Shown: positions 7,126 through 16,099 of the stretch, in pieces | Layout: each line of letters starts with the position of its first letter | How positions within the stretch are numbered: the stretch's first letter is position 1 | DNA from: Alphaproteobacteria bacterium | GTDB taxonomy: Bacteria; Pseudomonadota; Alphaproteobacteria; Reyranellales; Reyranellaceae | Reading direction: 5' to 3' | DNA: 64,000 nucleotides | Assembly (NCBI GenBank): GCA_019635875.1 | Contig: JAHBYP010000004.1 | Location: 264,001 to 328,000 of the forward strand | Translations under genes and position numbers: made by a program | The notes under the pieces: generated by a model | The model's database searches: none | Seen by the model: the letters and a program-made list of their open reading frames with translations, nothing else | Told to the model about the DNA's origin: nothing

Positions 7126-8535
7126 GTGGAAATCCCATCTGGCGGAGTGATTTCGCGCCGCGGCCTGCTATCCGCGGCAGGGGGCCTCGCGCTGATCGCG
7201 GGGCGTCCGGCGCGGGCTGGCCGCGTCTATCGGATCACGGCGGCGCCTGCACGCGCATCGCTGACCGGGCAGGAGCACCGCGCAACAGACGTGTGGGCTT
7301 ACGATGGAGTCGTGCCGGGTCCGACGCTGCGTGTGCGACAGGGCGAGCCGGTCCGCATCGTCGTCGAGAACAGGCTGCATCAGGACACCACCGTGCACTG
7401 GCACGGCATTCGACTGCCGATCGGCATGGACGGCGTGCCCGGCATCTCCCAACCGCCGATCGGGCCCGGCGGCACCTTCGTGTACGAGTTCACGCCTCCC
7501 GACGCCGGCACGTTCTGGTACCACCCGCACGCCAACAGCCTGCAGCAGCTCGGCCGCGGACTCGCCGGCCCGCTGATCGTCGAGGAGCACGAGAAGGCGG
7601 CCGTGGATCGCGAGCTGCTGTGGATGCTGATGGACTGGCGATTGGCGCCAGACGGGCGGATCGCCGCCGGCTTCGGCAACATGATGGAAGCCGGCATGTC
7701 CGGGCGGATCGGCAACACCGTCACGCTCAACGGCGTGGTTCCCGCCGACGAACGGGTGCGGGCCGGCGAGCGCGTGCGCATCCGGCTGATCAACGCCGCA
7801 TTGGCGCGCATCATGGCGTTGCGCTTCGAGGGCCATCAGCCGGTCATCGTGGCCATCGACGGCCAGCCCTGCGATCCCCACGAGCCGGTCGATGGCCGCC
7901 TCGTGATCGGTCCCGCGATGCGCGTGGACATCGTGCTCGACATGCGCGGTGAACCCGGCCGGCGCTATCGCGTCGTCGACGATTTCTACGACGATCTCGA
8001 CTACCGGCTGGTCCACCTGGCCTACGACGAGCGGCCGCCCATCCGCACGCCGCTGTCAGATTTGCCGCCCAGGCTGCCCCGCAACCCGATTCCGGAGCCG
8101 GATCTGCGATCGGCGGAGCGCCGGGAGCTGGTGCTGCAGGGCGGCATGATGGGCGGCGGCGGAATGAGGGGCATGGGCCGCGCCATGTGGAGCATCAACG
8201 GCACGGCGATGACCGGCGACGGCCATGCCGGCATGCCGCCGCTGACGACGCTCGAGCTGGGGCGCAGCTACCTGCTGCGGCTGCGCAACGACACCGCCTG
8301 GTGGCATCCCATGCACCTGCACGGCCACAGCTTCCGGGTGCTGCGTCGCAACGGGGCGGACGTGGCGCACCACATCTGGGCCGACACGGTGATGCTGGCG
8401 CCCCGCGAGGCCGTCGACATCGCCTTCGTCGCCGACAATCCCGGCGACTGGATGCTGCATTGCCACGTCATCGATCACCAGACGACCGGGATGATGGCGG
8501 TGCTCCGGGTCGGCGAAGGAGACAGGGGACGATGA
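7126..8535 (+). CDS. Multicopper oxidase (three cupredoxin domains, Tat-exported)
   Basis: This 469-residue protein has all four copper-ligand motifs: HWHG (91-94) and HPH (133-135) near the N terminus, and HPMHLHGH plus HCHVIDHQTTGM near the C terminus. It should therefore hold the T1 site and the trinuclear centre and couple substrate oxidation to oxygen reduction. The N terminus contains SRRGLL and a hydrophobic run ending in ARA, a twin-arginine signal. A Met-rich loop (GGMMGGGGMRGMGRAMW) is typical of cuprous oxidases such as CueO. The GTG at 7126 is preferred because GAGGG lies 7 bases upstream; a TTG at 7108 would add six residues. It is followed by DUF411 and DsbA-like genes, consistent with copper tolerance. 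Confidence 0.9.
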   Translation: MEIPSGGVISRRGLLSAAGGLALIAGRPARAGRVYRITAAPARASLTGQEHRATDVWAYDGVVPGPTLRVRQGEPVRIVVENRLHQDTTVHWHGIRLPIGMDGVPGISQPPIGPGGTFVYEFTPPDAGTFWYHPHANSLQQLGRGLAGPLIVEEHEKAAVDRELLWMLMDWRLAPDGRIAAGFGNMMEAGMSGRIGNTVTLNGVVPADERVRAGERVRIRLINAALARIMALRFEGHQPVIVAIDGQPCDPHEPVDGRLVIGPAMRVDIVLDMRGEPGRRYRVVDDFYDDLDYRLVHLAYDERPPIRTPLSDLPPRLPRNPIPEPDLRSAERRELVLQGGMMGGGGMRGMGRAMWSINGTAMTGDGHAGMPPLTTLELGRSYLLRLRNDTAWWHPMHLHGHSFRVLRRNGADVAHHIWADTVMLAPREAVDIAFVADNPGDWMLHCHVIDHQTTGMMAVLRVGEGDRGR

Positions 8536-8603
8536 GACAACCACTCCTGAAAGTTTCCCGGCGTCGGGGAGGAACCGTGCAATCCAGCGAAAGGAGCCAT
8601 CCC

Positions 8604-9041
8604 ATGCTTCGTGTCCTCATTCTTGCCGGCGCGCTGATGACCGGCGCCGCGACGGCGCACGCCCAGGAGGTGCTCAAGGCGATCCTGTACAAGAGCCCGC
8701 AGTGCAGCTGTTGCGAGACCTACGCGTCGTACCTGCGCGTCAACGGCTTCGACGTGACGGTGAAGTCGACCCACGACCTCGACAGCATCAGCCGCAAGGC
8801 TGGCGTGCCCTCGCACCTGCAGGGCTGCCACTCGATGTTCATCGACGGGTATGTCGTGGACGGTCACGTGCCGGTCAACGTGGTGCGCCGGCTGATGTCC
8901 GAGCGGCCGCCGGTAGCCGGGATCTCGCTGCCCGGCATGCCGACCGGTTCGCCCGGCATGGGTGGCAGCAAGACGGCTCCGTTCGTCATCTACGCGCTGC
9001 CCAAGGACGGCGGGGCGCCCAGCGTCTACGCCAGGGAATGA
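8604..9041 (+). CDS. DUF411 (metal-binding, CopG-like) periplasmic protein
   Basis: The 145-residue product has a signal peptide (residues 1-20, ending AHA) and then the DUF411 domain. That domain opens with ILYKSPQCSCCETYASYLR, the CxCC cluster at residues 34-37. GVPSHLQGCHSMFIDGYVVDGHVP follows, with the conserved Cys-His pair and second His. Members occur in copper-resistance loci and are thought to bind Cu or other soft metals in the periplasm. AAAGGAG stands 9 bases before the ATG. The C-terminal third (GMPTGSPGMGGSK) is Gly/Met-rich. The gene lies 68 bases after the multicopper oxidase, so the two are probably co-transcribed. Confidence 0.85.
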   Translation: MLRVLILAGALMTGAATAHAQEVLKAILYKSPQCSCCETYASYLRVNGFDVTVKSTHDLDSISRKAGVPSHLQGCHSMFIDGYVVDGHVPVNVVRRLMSERPPVAGISLPGMPTGSPGMGGSKTAPFVIYALPKDGGAPSVYARE

Positions 9042-9126
9042 TCGACGAGGAGCGTCAGGTCGACCGGCGCGAATCCCAGGCTGTGGGGGTTCTCCCGGCG
9101 GCTGTTGTGAAAGTTGGAGAGCACAG

Positions 9127-9921
9127 ATGAGTCCCGGAACTCGTGGCTTTCTGTCGCGCTGGGGTTGGTGGCTCGTGTCATCGCTCCTGGCGACAAGTGC
9201 GATCGTCGCATGGCTGGCGTTGGATCCGGGAATTTGGGGAAATCGCCCGGATGTGAAGCCCACGATGGCGTCCGATGCCTTCGGACAGCGCGTGCGCGAC
9301 TATCTGCTCGCCAATCCCGAAGTCATTGTCGAGGCGGTCGAGCGCCTGGAGGCGCGCCGACGCGCTGCCGTTGAAACCGAAGGGCAGGCGACGCTGAAGT
9401 CGCGCGCCGAGCAGGTGTTTCGCGACCCGGCCAGCCCGGTCGGCGGCAATCCCGAAGGCGACGTCACGCTGGTCGAGTTCTTCGACTACAACTGCCCCTA
9501 TTGCCGGCAGGTCGCAGGGGCGATGGACGAGGCGCAGAGCGCCGATCCCAAACTGCGCATCGTGTACAAGGAGTTCCCGATCCTTGGCGCGAATTCCGTC
9601 GCCGTGGCGAAGCTTGCGCTCGCCGCGCACCGCCAGGGCCAGTACGCCGCATTCCACAAGGCGCTCATGCAGGCGCGCGGCATCGCCGATGAAGCGAGCG
9701 CGCTGCGCGTCACGGAGGCAATCGGGCTCGACGTCGAGCGCCTCAAGACCGATAGGCGCGACGCCGCCATCCGGACCGAGATCGACCGCAACCTCGAGCT
9801 GGCGCGGGCTCTGCGCATCGCGGGCACGCCGGCATTCGTGGTCGGCACGCAGGTCCTGCGTGGCGCCACCGACGCGGCGACCCTGCGCAAGCTCGTCGAT
9901 GAAGCGCGGAGGAAACCGTGA
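9127..9921 (+). CDS. DsbA-family thiol:disulfide oxidoreductase, membrane-anchored
   Basis: The 264-residue protein has one N-terminal membrane segment or uncleaved signal (about 13-32). A short helical region follows (YLLANPEVIVEAVERLEARRRAA), typical of the BdbD/DsbA-like 'disulfide reductase' group. The thioredoxin domain carries CPYC at 123-126 (FFDYNCPYCRQVAG), a helical insertion, and the cis-Pro loop GTPAFVVG near residue 236. It acts in the periplasm on protein thiols. The ATG at 9127 follows TTGGAGAG. It comes after the DUF411 gene and may keep the Cys-rich copper proteins of this group in the right redox state. Confidence 0.88.
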   Translation: MSPGTRGFLSRWGWWLVSSLLATSAIVAWLALDPGIWGNRPDVKPTMASDAFGQRVRDYLLANPEVIVEAVERLEARRRAAVETEGQATLKSRAEQVFRDPASPVGGNPEGDVTLVEFFDYNCPYCRQVAGAMDEAQSADPKLRIVYKEFPILGANSVAVAKLALAAHRQGQYAAFHKALMQARGIADEASALRVTEAIGLDVERLKTDRRDAAIRTEIDRNLELARALRIAGTPAFVVGTQVLRGATDAATLRKLVDEARRKP

Positions 9922-10278
9922 CGATGGCCGAGATCACCAACATCGGCGCGCTGACGCCGGCGAGCATCGGCTGACGGGCGCGGGCGAAGCCTGGCATGGC
10001 TGATATCGCATCGGGAGGGGCGCTCGACTTGGTATGGACGGGGTGGTTGTGCCTGTGGCTCGCGATTGTGTTCTCCGTGGGTGCTGATCGTCGGCGCGCG
10101 GTTCCGGATTCCGGAACGAATGTCGCAGGCCGCCACCCTTGCTATTGGCCGGAACCGCCGCTAGAACCGCCGCCATCTCGCACGCGGGGATCGCGGACGT
10201 CGGGGAGACATCCCGCCGCCCGTTCCGGTGTCCGACAGGACAACCCCCGCGGAGGCTGAACCGGAGAAGGGTATAGAC
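9922..10278. other. Gene-free stretch before rpsB with a perfect palindrome
   Basis: No convincing gene is seen in these 357 bases. A short frame from 9996 reads as random Arg/Pro-rich sequence after its first third. The stretch must hold the promoter and leader of the rpsB operon. It contains a perfect 17-base palindrome, GTTCCGGA-T-TCCGGAAC at 10101-10117, which could be an operator or a leader hairpin. A purine-rich ribosome site (GGAGAAGGG) sits 10-15 bases before the rpsB ATG. Confidence 0.5.
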
Positions 10279-11097
10279 ATGTCGATGCCGACGTTCACCA
10301 TGCGTCAGCTGCTCGAAGCTGGCGTGCATTTCGGCCACCACACGCGCCGCTGGAACCCCGCCATGAAGCCGTACCTGTTCGGGGTGCGCAACGGGGTGCA
10401 CATCATCGATCTCACCCAGACCGTGCCGCTGCTCGAGCAGGCGCTGAAGGTGGTGCGCGACACGGTCGCCGCCGGCGGCCGCATCCTGTTCGTCGGCACC
10501 AAGCCGGCGGCGGCCGAGCGGGTGGCCGACGCCGCCAAGCGCTGCGGCCAGTACTTCGTCAACCACCGCTGGCTCGGCGGCATGATGACCAACTGGCAGA
10601 CCATCTCGGCCTCGATCAAGCGCCTGCGCGAGCTCGACGACAAGCTGTCGTCCGGCGCGCTGGAAGGCCTGACCAAGAAGGAGACGCTCGACCTGACGCG
10701 CGAGCGTGAGAAGCTCGAGCGCGCCCTGGGCGGCATCAAGGAGATGGGCGGCCTGCCCGACCTCCTGGTGGTGATCGACACCAACAAGGAGCAGATCGCG
10801 GTCAAGGAAGCGCAGAAGCGCGGCATCCCGATCGTCGCCATCCTCGACAGCAATTCCGATCCCGACGGCATCACCTATCCGGTGCCGGGCAACGACGACG
10901 CCATCCGCGCCATTTCCCTGTACTGCGACCTGATCTCCTCGGCCGTGCTCGACGGCATCCGCGAGGAGATCCGCGCCGCCGGCGGCGATCTCGGCGAGTC
11001 GGCCGAGCCCAATGCCGAGGAGCTGCCCGAGATGGCCGCCGAGGGTGTCGCCGCCGAGGGCGCCGCCGGGGAAGAGGCCGCGCCGCCTGCCGCCTGA
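10279..11097 (+). CDS. rpsB: 30S ribosomal protein S2
   Basis: The product begins [20 protein letters not shown] and continues with [19 protein letters not shown], the hallmark N terminus of S2. The body carries [35 protein letters not shown] and [19 protein letters not shown]. It is about 272 residues long; the last 35 are an Ala/Glu-rich extension typical of alphaproteobacterial S2. A GTG at 10228 would add 17 residues, but the ATG at 10279 matches the family start and has a ribosome site. It opens the conserved rpsB-tsf-pyrH-frr operon. Confidence 0.97.
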   Translation: MSMPTFTMRQLLEAGVHFGHHTRRWNPAMKPYLFGVRNGVHIIDLTQTVPLLEQALKVVRDTVAAGGRILFVGTKPAAAERVADAAKRCGQYFVNHRWLGGMMTNWQTISASIKRLRELDDKLSSGALEGLTKKETLDLTREREKLERALGGIKEMGGLPDLLVVIDTNKEQIAVKEAQKRGIPIVAILDSNSDPDGITYPVPGNDDAIRAISLYCDLISSAVLDGIREEIRAAGGDLGESAEPNAEELPEMAAEGVAAEGAAGEEAAPPAA

Positions 11098-11169
11098 GGT
11101 CCGCGCCATTCATTCGCATTCGCATCGGCCGGTCCCGCGGACCGGCCGACCCGCATCATGGAGACCGCT

Positions 11170-12072
11170 ATGGCTGAGATCACCGCCGCCCTGGTCAAGG
11201 AACTGCGCGAGAAGTCCGGCGCCGGCATGATGGACTGCAAGAAGGCGCTGACCGAGACCGGCGGCGACATCGAGGGCGCCGTCGACTGGCTGCGCAAGAA
11301 GGGCCTGTCGGCCGCCGCCAAGAAGGCCGGCCGCGTCGCCGCCGAGGGCCTGGTCGGCGTCGTCTCGGCCGGCACCGAGGGCGCCGTGGTCGAGGTCAAT
11401 GCCGAGACCGACTTCGTCGGCCGCAACGAGACCTTCCAGAAGTTCGTCGAGCGCGCCGGCCGGCTGGCGCTCGCCAATGACGGCGATGTCGCAAAAATGC
11501 AGACCGAGGTGCAGGCCGAGCTGACCCAGCTGATCGCCACCATCGGCGAGAACATGTCGCTGCGCCGCGCCCGCAAGCTCAGGGTCGGCCAGGGCGTGGT
11601 GGCGAGCTATGTCCATACCCCGGTGACGCCGTCGCTGGGCAAGATCGGCGTGCTGGTGGCGCTGGAATCGGCCGGTGACCCGGCCAAGCTGGCTGCCTTT
11701 GGCAAGCAGCTGGCGATGCATGTCGCGGCGACCAACCCGCAATCGGTGTCGGTGGCCGAGCTCGACCCGGCCGCGGTCGAGCGCGAGCGCGCCGTGCTGA
11801 CCGAGCAGGCCGCCGGCTCGGGCAAGACGGCCGAGATCGTCGCCAAGATGGTCGAGGGCCGCCTGCGCAAGTTCTACCAGGACGTGGTGCTGCTCGAGCA
11901 GACCTTCGTCATCGACGGCGAGACCAAGGTCGCCAAGGCCGTCGAGGCGGCCGGCAAGGAGGCCGGGGCGCCGGTCAAGGTCGCCGGCATCGCCCGCTTC
12001 CAGCTCGGCGAGGGCATCGAGAAGAAGGAAAGCGACTTCGCCGCCGAGGTCGCGGCCCAGCTCAAGGCCTAG
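11170..12072 (+). CDS. tsf: Elongation factor Ts
   Basis: The start [20 protein letters not shown] and the following [13 protein letters not shown] form the UBA-like N-terminal domain of EF-Ts. The core contains the nucleotide-exchange segment [19 protein letters not shown], whose TDFV motif contacts EF-Tu. The protein is about 300 residues, full length for the family, and ends in the usual C-terminal module ([20 protein letters not shown]). The ATG at 11170 is preferred over 11158 because GGAG lies 7 bases before it and the family begins MAEIT. It follows rpsB by 72 bases. Confidence 0.97.
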   Translation: MAEITAALVKELREKSGAGMMDCKKALTETGGDIEGAVDWLRKKGLSAAAKKAGRVAAEGLVGVVSAGTEGAVVEVNAETDFVGRNETFQKFVERAGRLALANDGDVAKMQTEVQAELTQLIATIGENMSLRRARKLRVGQGVVASYVHTPVTPSLGKIGVLVALESAGDPAKLAAFGKQLAMHVAATNPQSVSVAELDPAAVERERAVLTEQAAGSGKTAEIVAKMVEGRLRKFYQDVVLLEQTFVIDGETKVAKAVEAAGKEAGAPVKVAGIARFQLGEGIEKKESDFAAEVAAQLKA

Positions 12073-12158
12073 CTGTCGGCACGGGGTCTGCACACGAAAT
12101 ACTGTGGGCGGCGGGTCGCTGCGCGTGTAGTATCCGCCGATCCCCGCAGAGGCCGAAG

Positions 12159-12884
12159 ATGTCCGCGAAACCCCTCTATCGCCGCGTCCTGCTGAAGCTG
12201 TCCGGCGAAGGGCTGATGGGCGAGCGCGAGTACGGCCTCGACCCGGTCATGCTCTCGGGCATCGCCCAGGAGATCCGCACCGTCCACGAAATGGGCGTGC
12301 AGGTCTGCATCGTCATCGGCGGCGGCAACATCTTCCGCGGCATTTCCGGCGCCGCTGCCGGCATGGAGCGCGCCAGCGCCGACTACATGGGCATGCTGGC
12401 CACCGTCATCAATTCGCTGGCGCTGCAGAACGCGCTGGAGAAGATCAGCCTGCACACGAGGGTGGTCTCGGCCATCCCGATGACCACGGTATGCGAGCCC
12501 TACATCCGCCGCCGCGCCGTGCGCCACATGGAGAAGGGCCGGGTGGTGATCTTCGCCGCCGGCACCGGCAATCCCTTCTTCACCACCGACACCGCCGCCG
12601 CCCTGCGCGCCGCCGAGATGGGCGCCGACGCGATGCTCAAGGCCACCCAGGTCGACGGCGTCTACTCGGCCGACCCGCGCAAGGATCCCAATGCCCGGCG
12701 CTACGATCGGCTGACCTATCTCGACGTGCTGTCGCAGGATCTCCAGGTGATGGACGCCTCGGCGATCTCCCTGTCGCGGGAGAACGGCATCCCGATCCTC
12801 GTTTTCGACCTTCACACGCCCGGCGCCTTCGCGCAGGTTATGCGCGGTGAAGGTACCTTCACCATCATCACCGACGAGGTGTGA
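12159..12884 (+). CDS. pyrH: UMP kinase
   Basis: This 241-residue amino-acid-kinase-fold enzyme phosphorylates UMP to UDP with ATP, feeding pyrimidine nucleotide and cell-envelope synthesis. KLSGEGLMG (13-21), GGGNIFRG (54-61), [10 protein letters not shown] and [17 protein letters not shown] are all present, as in the bacterial hexameric PyrH. Length is normal. The stop codon overlaps the start region of frr, so the two are tightly coupled within the rpsB operon. Confidence 0.97.
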   Translation: MSAKPLYRRVLLKLSGEGLMGEREYGLDPVMLSGIAQEIRTVHEMGVQVCIVIGGGNIFRGISGAAAGMERASADYMGMLATVINSLALQNALEKISLHTRVVSAIPMTTVCEPYIRRRAVRHMEKGRVVIFAAGTGNPFFTTDTAAALRAAEMGADAMLKATQVDGVYSADPRKDPNARRYDRLTYLDVLSQDLQVMDASAISLSRENGIPILVFDLHTPGAFAQVMRGEGTFTIITDEV

Positions 12885-12886
12885 CC

Positions 12887-13444
12887 ATGGTTGCGCCAAA
12901 CCTGCAGGACTTCGAGAAGCGCATGGATGGCGCGCTCGAGGCGTTGAAGAAGGAGTTTGCCGGCCTGCGCACCGGCCGTGCGTCGACGACCCTGCTCGAC
13001 CCCGTCATGGTCGAGGCCTACGGCCAGCGCATGCCGCTGAACCAGGTCGGCACGGTGAGCGCGCCCGAACCGCGCATGCTGTCGGTGACGGTGTGGGACA
13101 AGGGCATGGTGCCGGCGGTCGCCAAGGCGATTCGCGAGGCCGGCCTGGGGCTCAATCCGCTGCCCGACGGCGCGCTGGTGCGCATCCCGATCCCGGCGCT
13201 CAACGAGGAGCGGCGCAAGGAGCTCACCAAGGTCGCGCACAAATACGCCGAACAGGCGCGCGTGGCGGTGCGCAACGTGCGGCGCGACGGCATGGAGCTG
13301 CTCAAGAAGGCCGAGAAGGATCACCAGATCTCGCAGGACGAGCACCGCAAGCTGAACGACGACGTGCAGAAGATGACCGACCGCCACGTCAAGCTGGTCG
13401 ACGATGTGCTGCACGCCAAGGAGAAGGAGATCATGACGGTCTGA
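12887..13444 (+). CDS. frr: Ribosome recycling factor
   Basis: The 185-residue product has the RRF two-domain pattern. The helical domain opens with [23 protein letters not shown], and the small beta domain contains [21 protein letters not shown]. The C-terminal helix includes [21 protein letters not shown]. With EF-G it splits post-termination ribosomes. The ATG at 12887 is preferred because GAGG lies 7 bases upstream; a GTG at 12881 overlaps the pyrH stop and would add two residues. Confidence 0.96.
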   Translation: MVAPNLQDFEKRMDGALEALKKEFAGLRTGRASTTLLDPVMVEAYGQRMPLNQVGTVSAPEPRMLSVTVWDKGMVPAVAKAIREAGLGLNPLPDGALVRIPIPALNEERRKELTKVAHKYAEQARVAVRNVRRDGMELLKKAEKDHQISQDEHRKLNDDVQKMTDRHVKLVDDVLHAKEKEIMTV

Positions 13445-13475
13445 CGGCGAAGGCCGCCGACCGTTCGAGTCCCGC

Positions 13476-14213
13476 ATGCTGCAGCACGCCACCGCGCCCG
13501 CCGAAACCGCCGCCCTGCCGCGCCACGTCGCCATCATCATGGATGGCAATGGCCGCTGGGCGAAGGCGCGCGGACTGCCGCGCACGGCGGGCCATCGTCG
13601 CGGCGTCGAGACCGTGCGCGAGGTGGTGCGCGGCGCCGGCGAGCTCGGTATCGCCTATATCACGCTGTTCGGCTTCTCGACCGAGAACTGGAAGCGTCCG
13701 GCCGACGAGGTCGACTTCCTCATGGGTCTGCTGCGCCACTACATGCGGACCGAGCTCGACACACTGGCAAAGGAAGGCGCGCGGCTGCGCGTCATCGGCG
13801 ATCGCGCCGGCCTGCCGCGGGACATCGCCACGATGATCGACGAGGCGGAGGCGCGCACGCGCGCGAACGCGCGCATCAACGTCACCATCGCGCTGAACTA
13901 CGGCGGCCGCGCCGACATCGTGCGCGCAGCGCGGCGACTGGCCGAGCGGGTGGCGGCGGGCACGCTGGCGCCCGAGGCGATCGACGAGACCGCGCTGACG
14001 CGCGAGCTGCTGACGGCCGACATTCCCGATCCCGACCTGCTGATCCGCACCAGCGGCGAGCAGCGCATCAGCAACTTCCTGCTCTGGCAGTCGGCCTACG
14101 CCGAGATGCTGTTCGTCGACACGCTGTGGCCGGATTTCGGCAAGGCGCAGCTGGCCGCCGCGGTGGCCGAGTACAGCCGCCGGGAGCGGCGATATGGCGC
14201 CGTCGCCGGCTGA
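13476..14213 (+). CDS. uppS: Isoprenyl transferase (undecaprenyl diphosphate synthase)
   Basis: The 245-residue cis-prenyltransferase has HVAIIMDGNGRWAKARGLPR at residues 17-36, with catalytic Asp23. It also has GHRRGVETVREV, FGFSTENWKRP and the C-terminal DLLIRTSGEQRISNFLLWQSAYAE segment (given here in part), which closes the active site. It extends farnesyl diphosphate with isopentenyl diphosphate to make the C55 carrier lipid for peptidoglycan. It overlaps cdsA by 20 bases in another frame, indicating one transcript. Confidence 0.96.
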   Translation: MLQHATAPAETAALPRHVAIIMDGNGRWAKARGLPRTAGHRRGVETVREVVRGAGELGIAYITLFGFSTENWKRPADEVDFLMGLLRHYMRTELDTLAKEGARLRVIGDRAGLPRDIATMIDEAEARTRANARINVTIALNYGGRADIVRAARRLAERVAAGTLAPEAIDETALTRELLTADIPDPDLLIRTSGEQRISNFLLWQSAYAEMLFVDTLWPDFGKAQLAAAVAEYSRRERRYGAVAG

Positions 14214-14892
14214 CGCGACAGCCGCGCCCCGCCGAGCCCGCCGCGACCTGATCCTGCGCATCGCATCGGCGCTGGTGCTGGCGCCGGTTGTGCTGGCGGC
14301 GACCTGGCACGGCTTTCCCTTCTTCGACCTGCTGCTGGCGATCGGCGTGGTGCTGGCCTGGCGCGAGTGGCGCCTGCTGGTGGGCGGCCTGCGCCGTCCA
14401 GCGCTGCTGCTGTGTGGCGCGGCCTACATCGCCGCGGTGGCGCTCTCGCTGCTTTCGCTGCGGCACGAGCCGGAAACCGGCCTGCAGGCGGTGCTGTGGC
14501 TGCTGGCCACGGTCTGGGCCACCGACATCTTCGCCTATGTCGCGGGGCGCACGCTGGGCGGACCGAAGCTGGCACCGAGGCTCAGCCCGAAGAAGACGTG
14601 GTCGGGCGCGCTGGGCGGGCTGGCCGCCGCGATCGCCGTCGGCGTCTGTACCGCATGGCTCTTTACCGGCGGTTCTGCTATCCGGCTGGCGATGGCGGGC
14701 GGCCTGCTCTCGCTGGTGTCGCAGGCCGGAGACCTCGCGGAGTCGGCGGTGAAGCGCTACGTCGGGGTCAAGGATTCCGGGCGGCTGATTCCGGGACATG
14801 GCGGGCTGCTCGATCGTGTCGATGCGTTGATGGCCGCGGCGGTGGCAATGGCCGCGATCCGGCTGGCCGGCGACGCGCGCTGGCCCTGGTAG
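14194..14892 (+). CDS. cdsA: Phosphatidate cytidylyltransferase
   Basis: The 232-residue polytopic membrane enzyme makes CDP-diacylglycerol from phosphatidate and CTP, the branch point for phospholipids. The CDS family signature is complete at residues 184-210 (SAVKRYVGVKDSGRLIPGHG then GLLDRVD). Upstream are several hydrophobic helices and TWSGALGGL. It is somewhat shorter than E. coli CdsA but normal for alphaproteobacteria. The start overlaps the uppS end, and the dxr start follows 7 bases after the stop. Confidence 0.95.
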   Translation: MAPSPADATAAPRRARRDLILRIASALVLAPVVLAATWHGFPFFDLLLAIGVVLAWREWRLLVGGLRRPALLLCGAAYIAAVALSLLSLRHEPETGLQAVLWLLATVWATDIFAYVAGRTLGGPKLAPRLSPKKTWSGALGGLAAAIAVGVCTAWLFTGGSAIRLAMAGGLLSLVSQAGDLAESAVKRYVGVKDSGRLIPGHGGLLDRVDALMAAAVAMAAIRLAGDARWPW

Positions 14893-14899
14893 GAAGCGC

Positions 14900-16078
14900 A
14901 TGAAACGGGTCACCATCCTCGGCTCCACCGGCTCGGTCGGCTGCAGCACGGTCGACCTGCTGGCGCGCCATCCCGAGCGCTACGAGGTCGAGGCGCTGAC
15001 CGCCAACGCGAATGTCGATCTGCTGGCCGAGCAGGCGCGTCGGCTGCACGCGAAGCTGGCGGTGGTCGCCGACGAGGGTCGCTACGCCGATCTGAAGAGA
15101 GCGCTCGACGGCTCGGGTATCGCCGCCGCCAGCGGCGCCGAAGGGCTGCGTGAAGCCGCGGCGCGGCCCGCGCAATGGGTGATGGCTGCGATCGTCGGCT
15201 TCGCCGGCCTGCCGCCGATCCTGGTCGCCGCCGAGCGTGGCGCCACCATCGCCCTGGCCAACAAGGAAGCCCTGGTCTGCGCCGGCGGCCTGCTGATGGA
15301 CGCGGTGCGACGTGGCGGCGGCACCCTGATGCCGGTCGACAGCGAGCACAACGCGATCTTCCAGTGCCTCGAGGATCGCAACCGCGACCGGGTGGAGCGG
15401 CTGATCCTGACCGCCTCGGGCGGGCCGTTCCGCAACTGGTCGCTGGCCGAGATGGCGGCGGCCACACCAGCGCAGGCGGTCAAGCATCCCAACTGGGACA
15501 TGGGCGCCAAGATTTCGATCGATTCGGCGACCATGATGAACAAGGGCCTCGAGCTGATCGAGGCCAACATCCTGTTCGGGGTCGCCCCCGAACGCATCGA
15601 GATCGTCATCCACCCGCAATCGGTGATCCATTCGATGGTCGCCTACAGCGACGGCTCAGTCCTGGCCCAGCTCGGCACGCCCGACATGCGCACGCCCATT
15701 GCGCATGCGCTGGCCTGGCCGGAGCGCATCGAGACGCCCTCGGAGCGGCTGGATTTCCGCACGTTGCAGGCACTGACCTTTGAAGTCCCTGATATTGAAC
15801 GGTTTCCCGCCCTGAGACTGGCACGAGAAGCCTTGCAAACTGGCGGGATTTCAACCACGATAATGAATGCTGCCAATGAGATAGCGGTTGGTTCTTTTAT
15901 TGCGTCTGAGATCGGTTTCTTGGATATCGCACGGATAGTGGAAGATGTTCGTGCCGGGTTGGGAAAAAGACTGACGCTTGCCGGCGACTGCGTCGATTTC
16001 GCCGCGTTGCGAGACGTCGATGAGGAAGCCAGAAGCGAGGCCAGGGCTATGTGCGCAGCGCGCCGCTATGGGGCCTGA
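14900..16078 (+). CDS. dxr: 1-deoxy-D-xylulose 5-phosphate reductoisomerase
   Basis: This 392-residue enzyme is the second step of the MEP isoprenoid pathway. The NADPH-binding GSTGSVGCSTVDLL lies at residues 8-21. ALANKEALVCAGG and MPVDSEHNAIFQCL contribute the active site, followed by GGPFRNW, KHPNWDMGAKISIDSATMMN and a C-terminal NAANEIAVGSFI. Length is normal. Bases about 15775-15975, coding for the C-terminal part, are clearly AT-richer than the rest: 15841-15900 is 26/60 GC, against 39/60 for 15541-15600. The reading frame is intact, so the patch may be a recombined segment. Confidence 0.96.
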   Translation: MKRVTILGSTGSVGCSTVDLLARHPERYEVEALTANANVDLLAEQARRLHAKLAVVADEGRYADLKRALDGSGIAAASGAEGLREAAARPAQWVMAAIVGFAGLPPILVAAERGATIALANKEALVCAGGLLMDAVRRGGGTLMPVDSEHNAIFQCLEDRNRDRVERLILTASGGPFRNWSLAEMAAATPAQAVKHPNWDMGAKISIDSATMMNKGLELIEANILFGVAPERIEIVIHPQSVIHSMVAYSDGSVLAQLGTPDMRTPIAHALAWPERIETPSERLDFRTLQALTFEVPDIERFPALRLAREALQTGGISTTIMNAANEIAVGSFIASEIGFLDIARIVEDVRAGLGKRLTLAGDCVDFAALRDVDEEARSEARAMCAARRYGA

Positions 16079-16099
16079 ACGCGGGGGAATGTAGGTTTC

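Noticed and set aside
9996..10259. Short frame before rpsB with a hydrophobic beginning
   Set aside because: After about 30 residues it turns into Arg/Pro-rich sequence; there is no ribosome site and it runs into the rpsB leader. Not supported as a gene.
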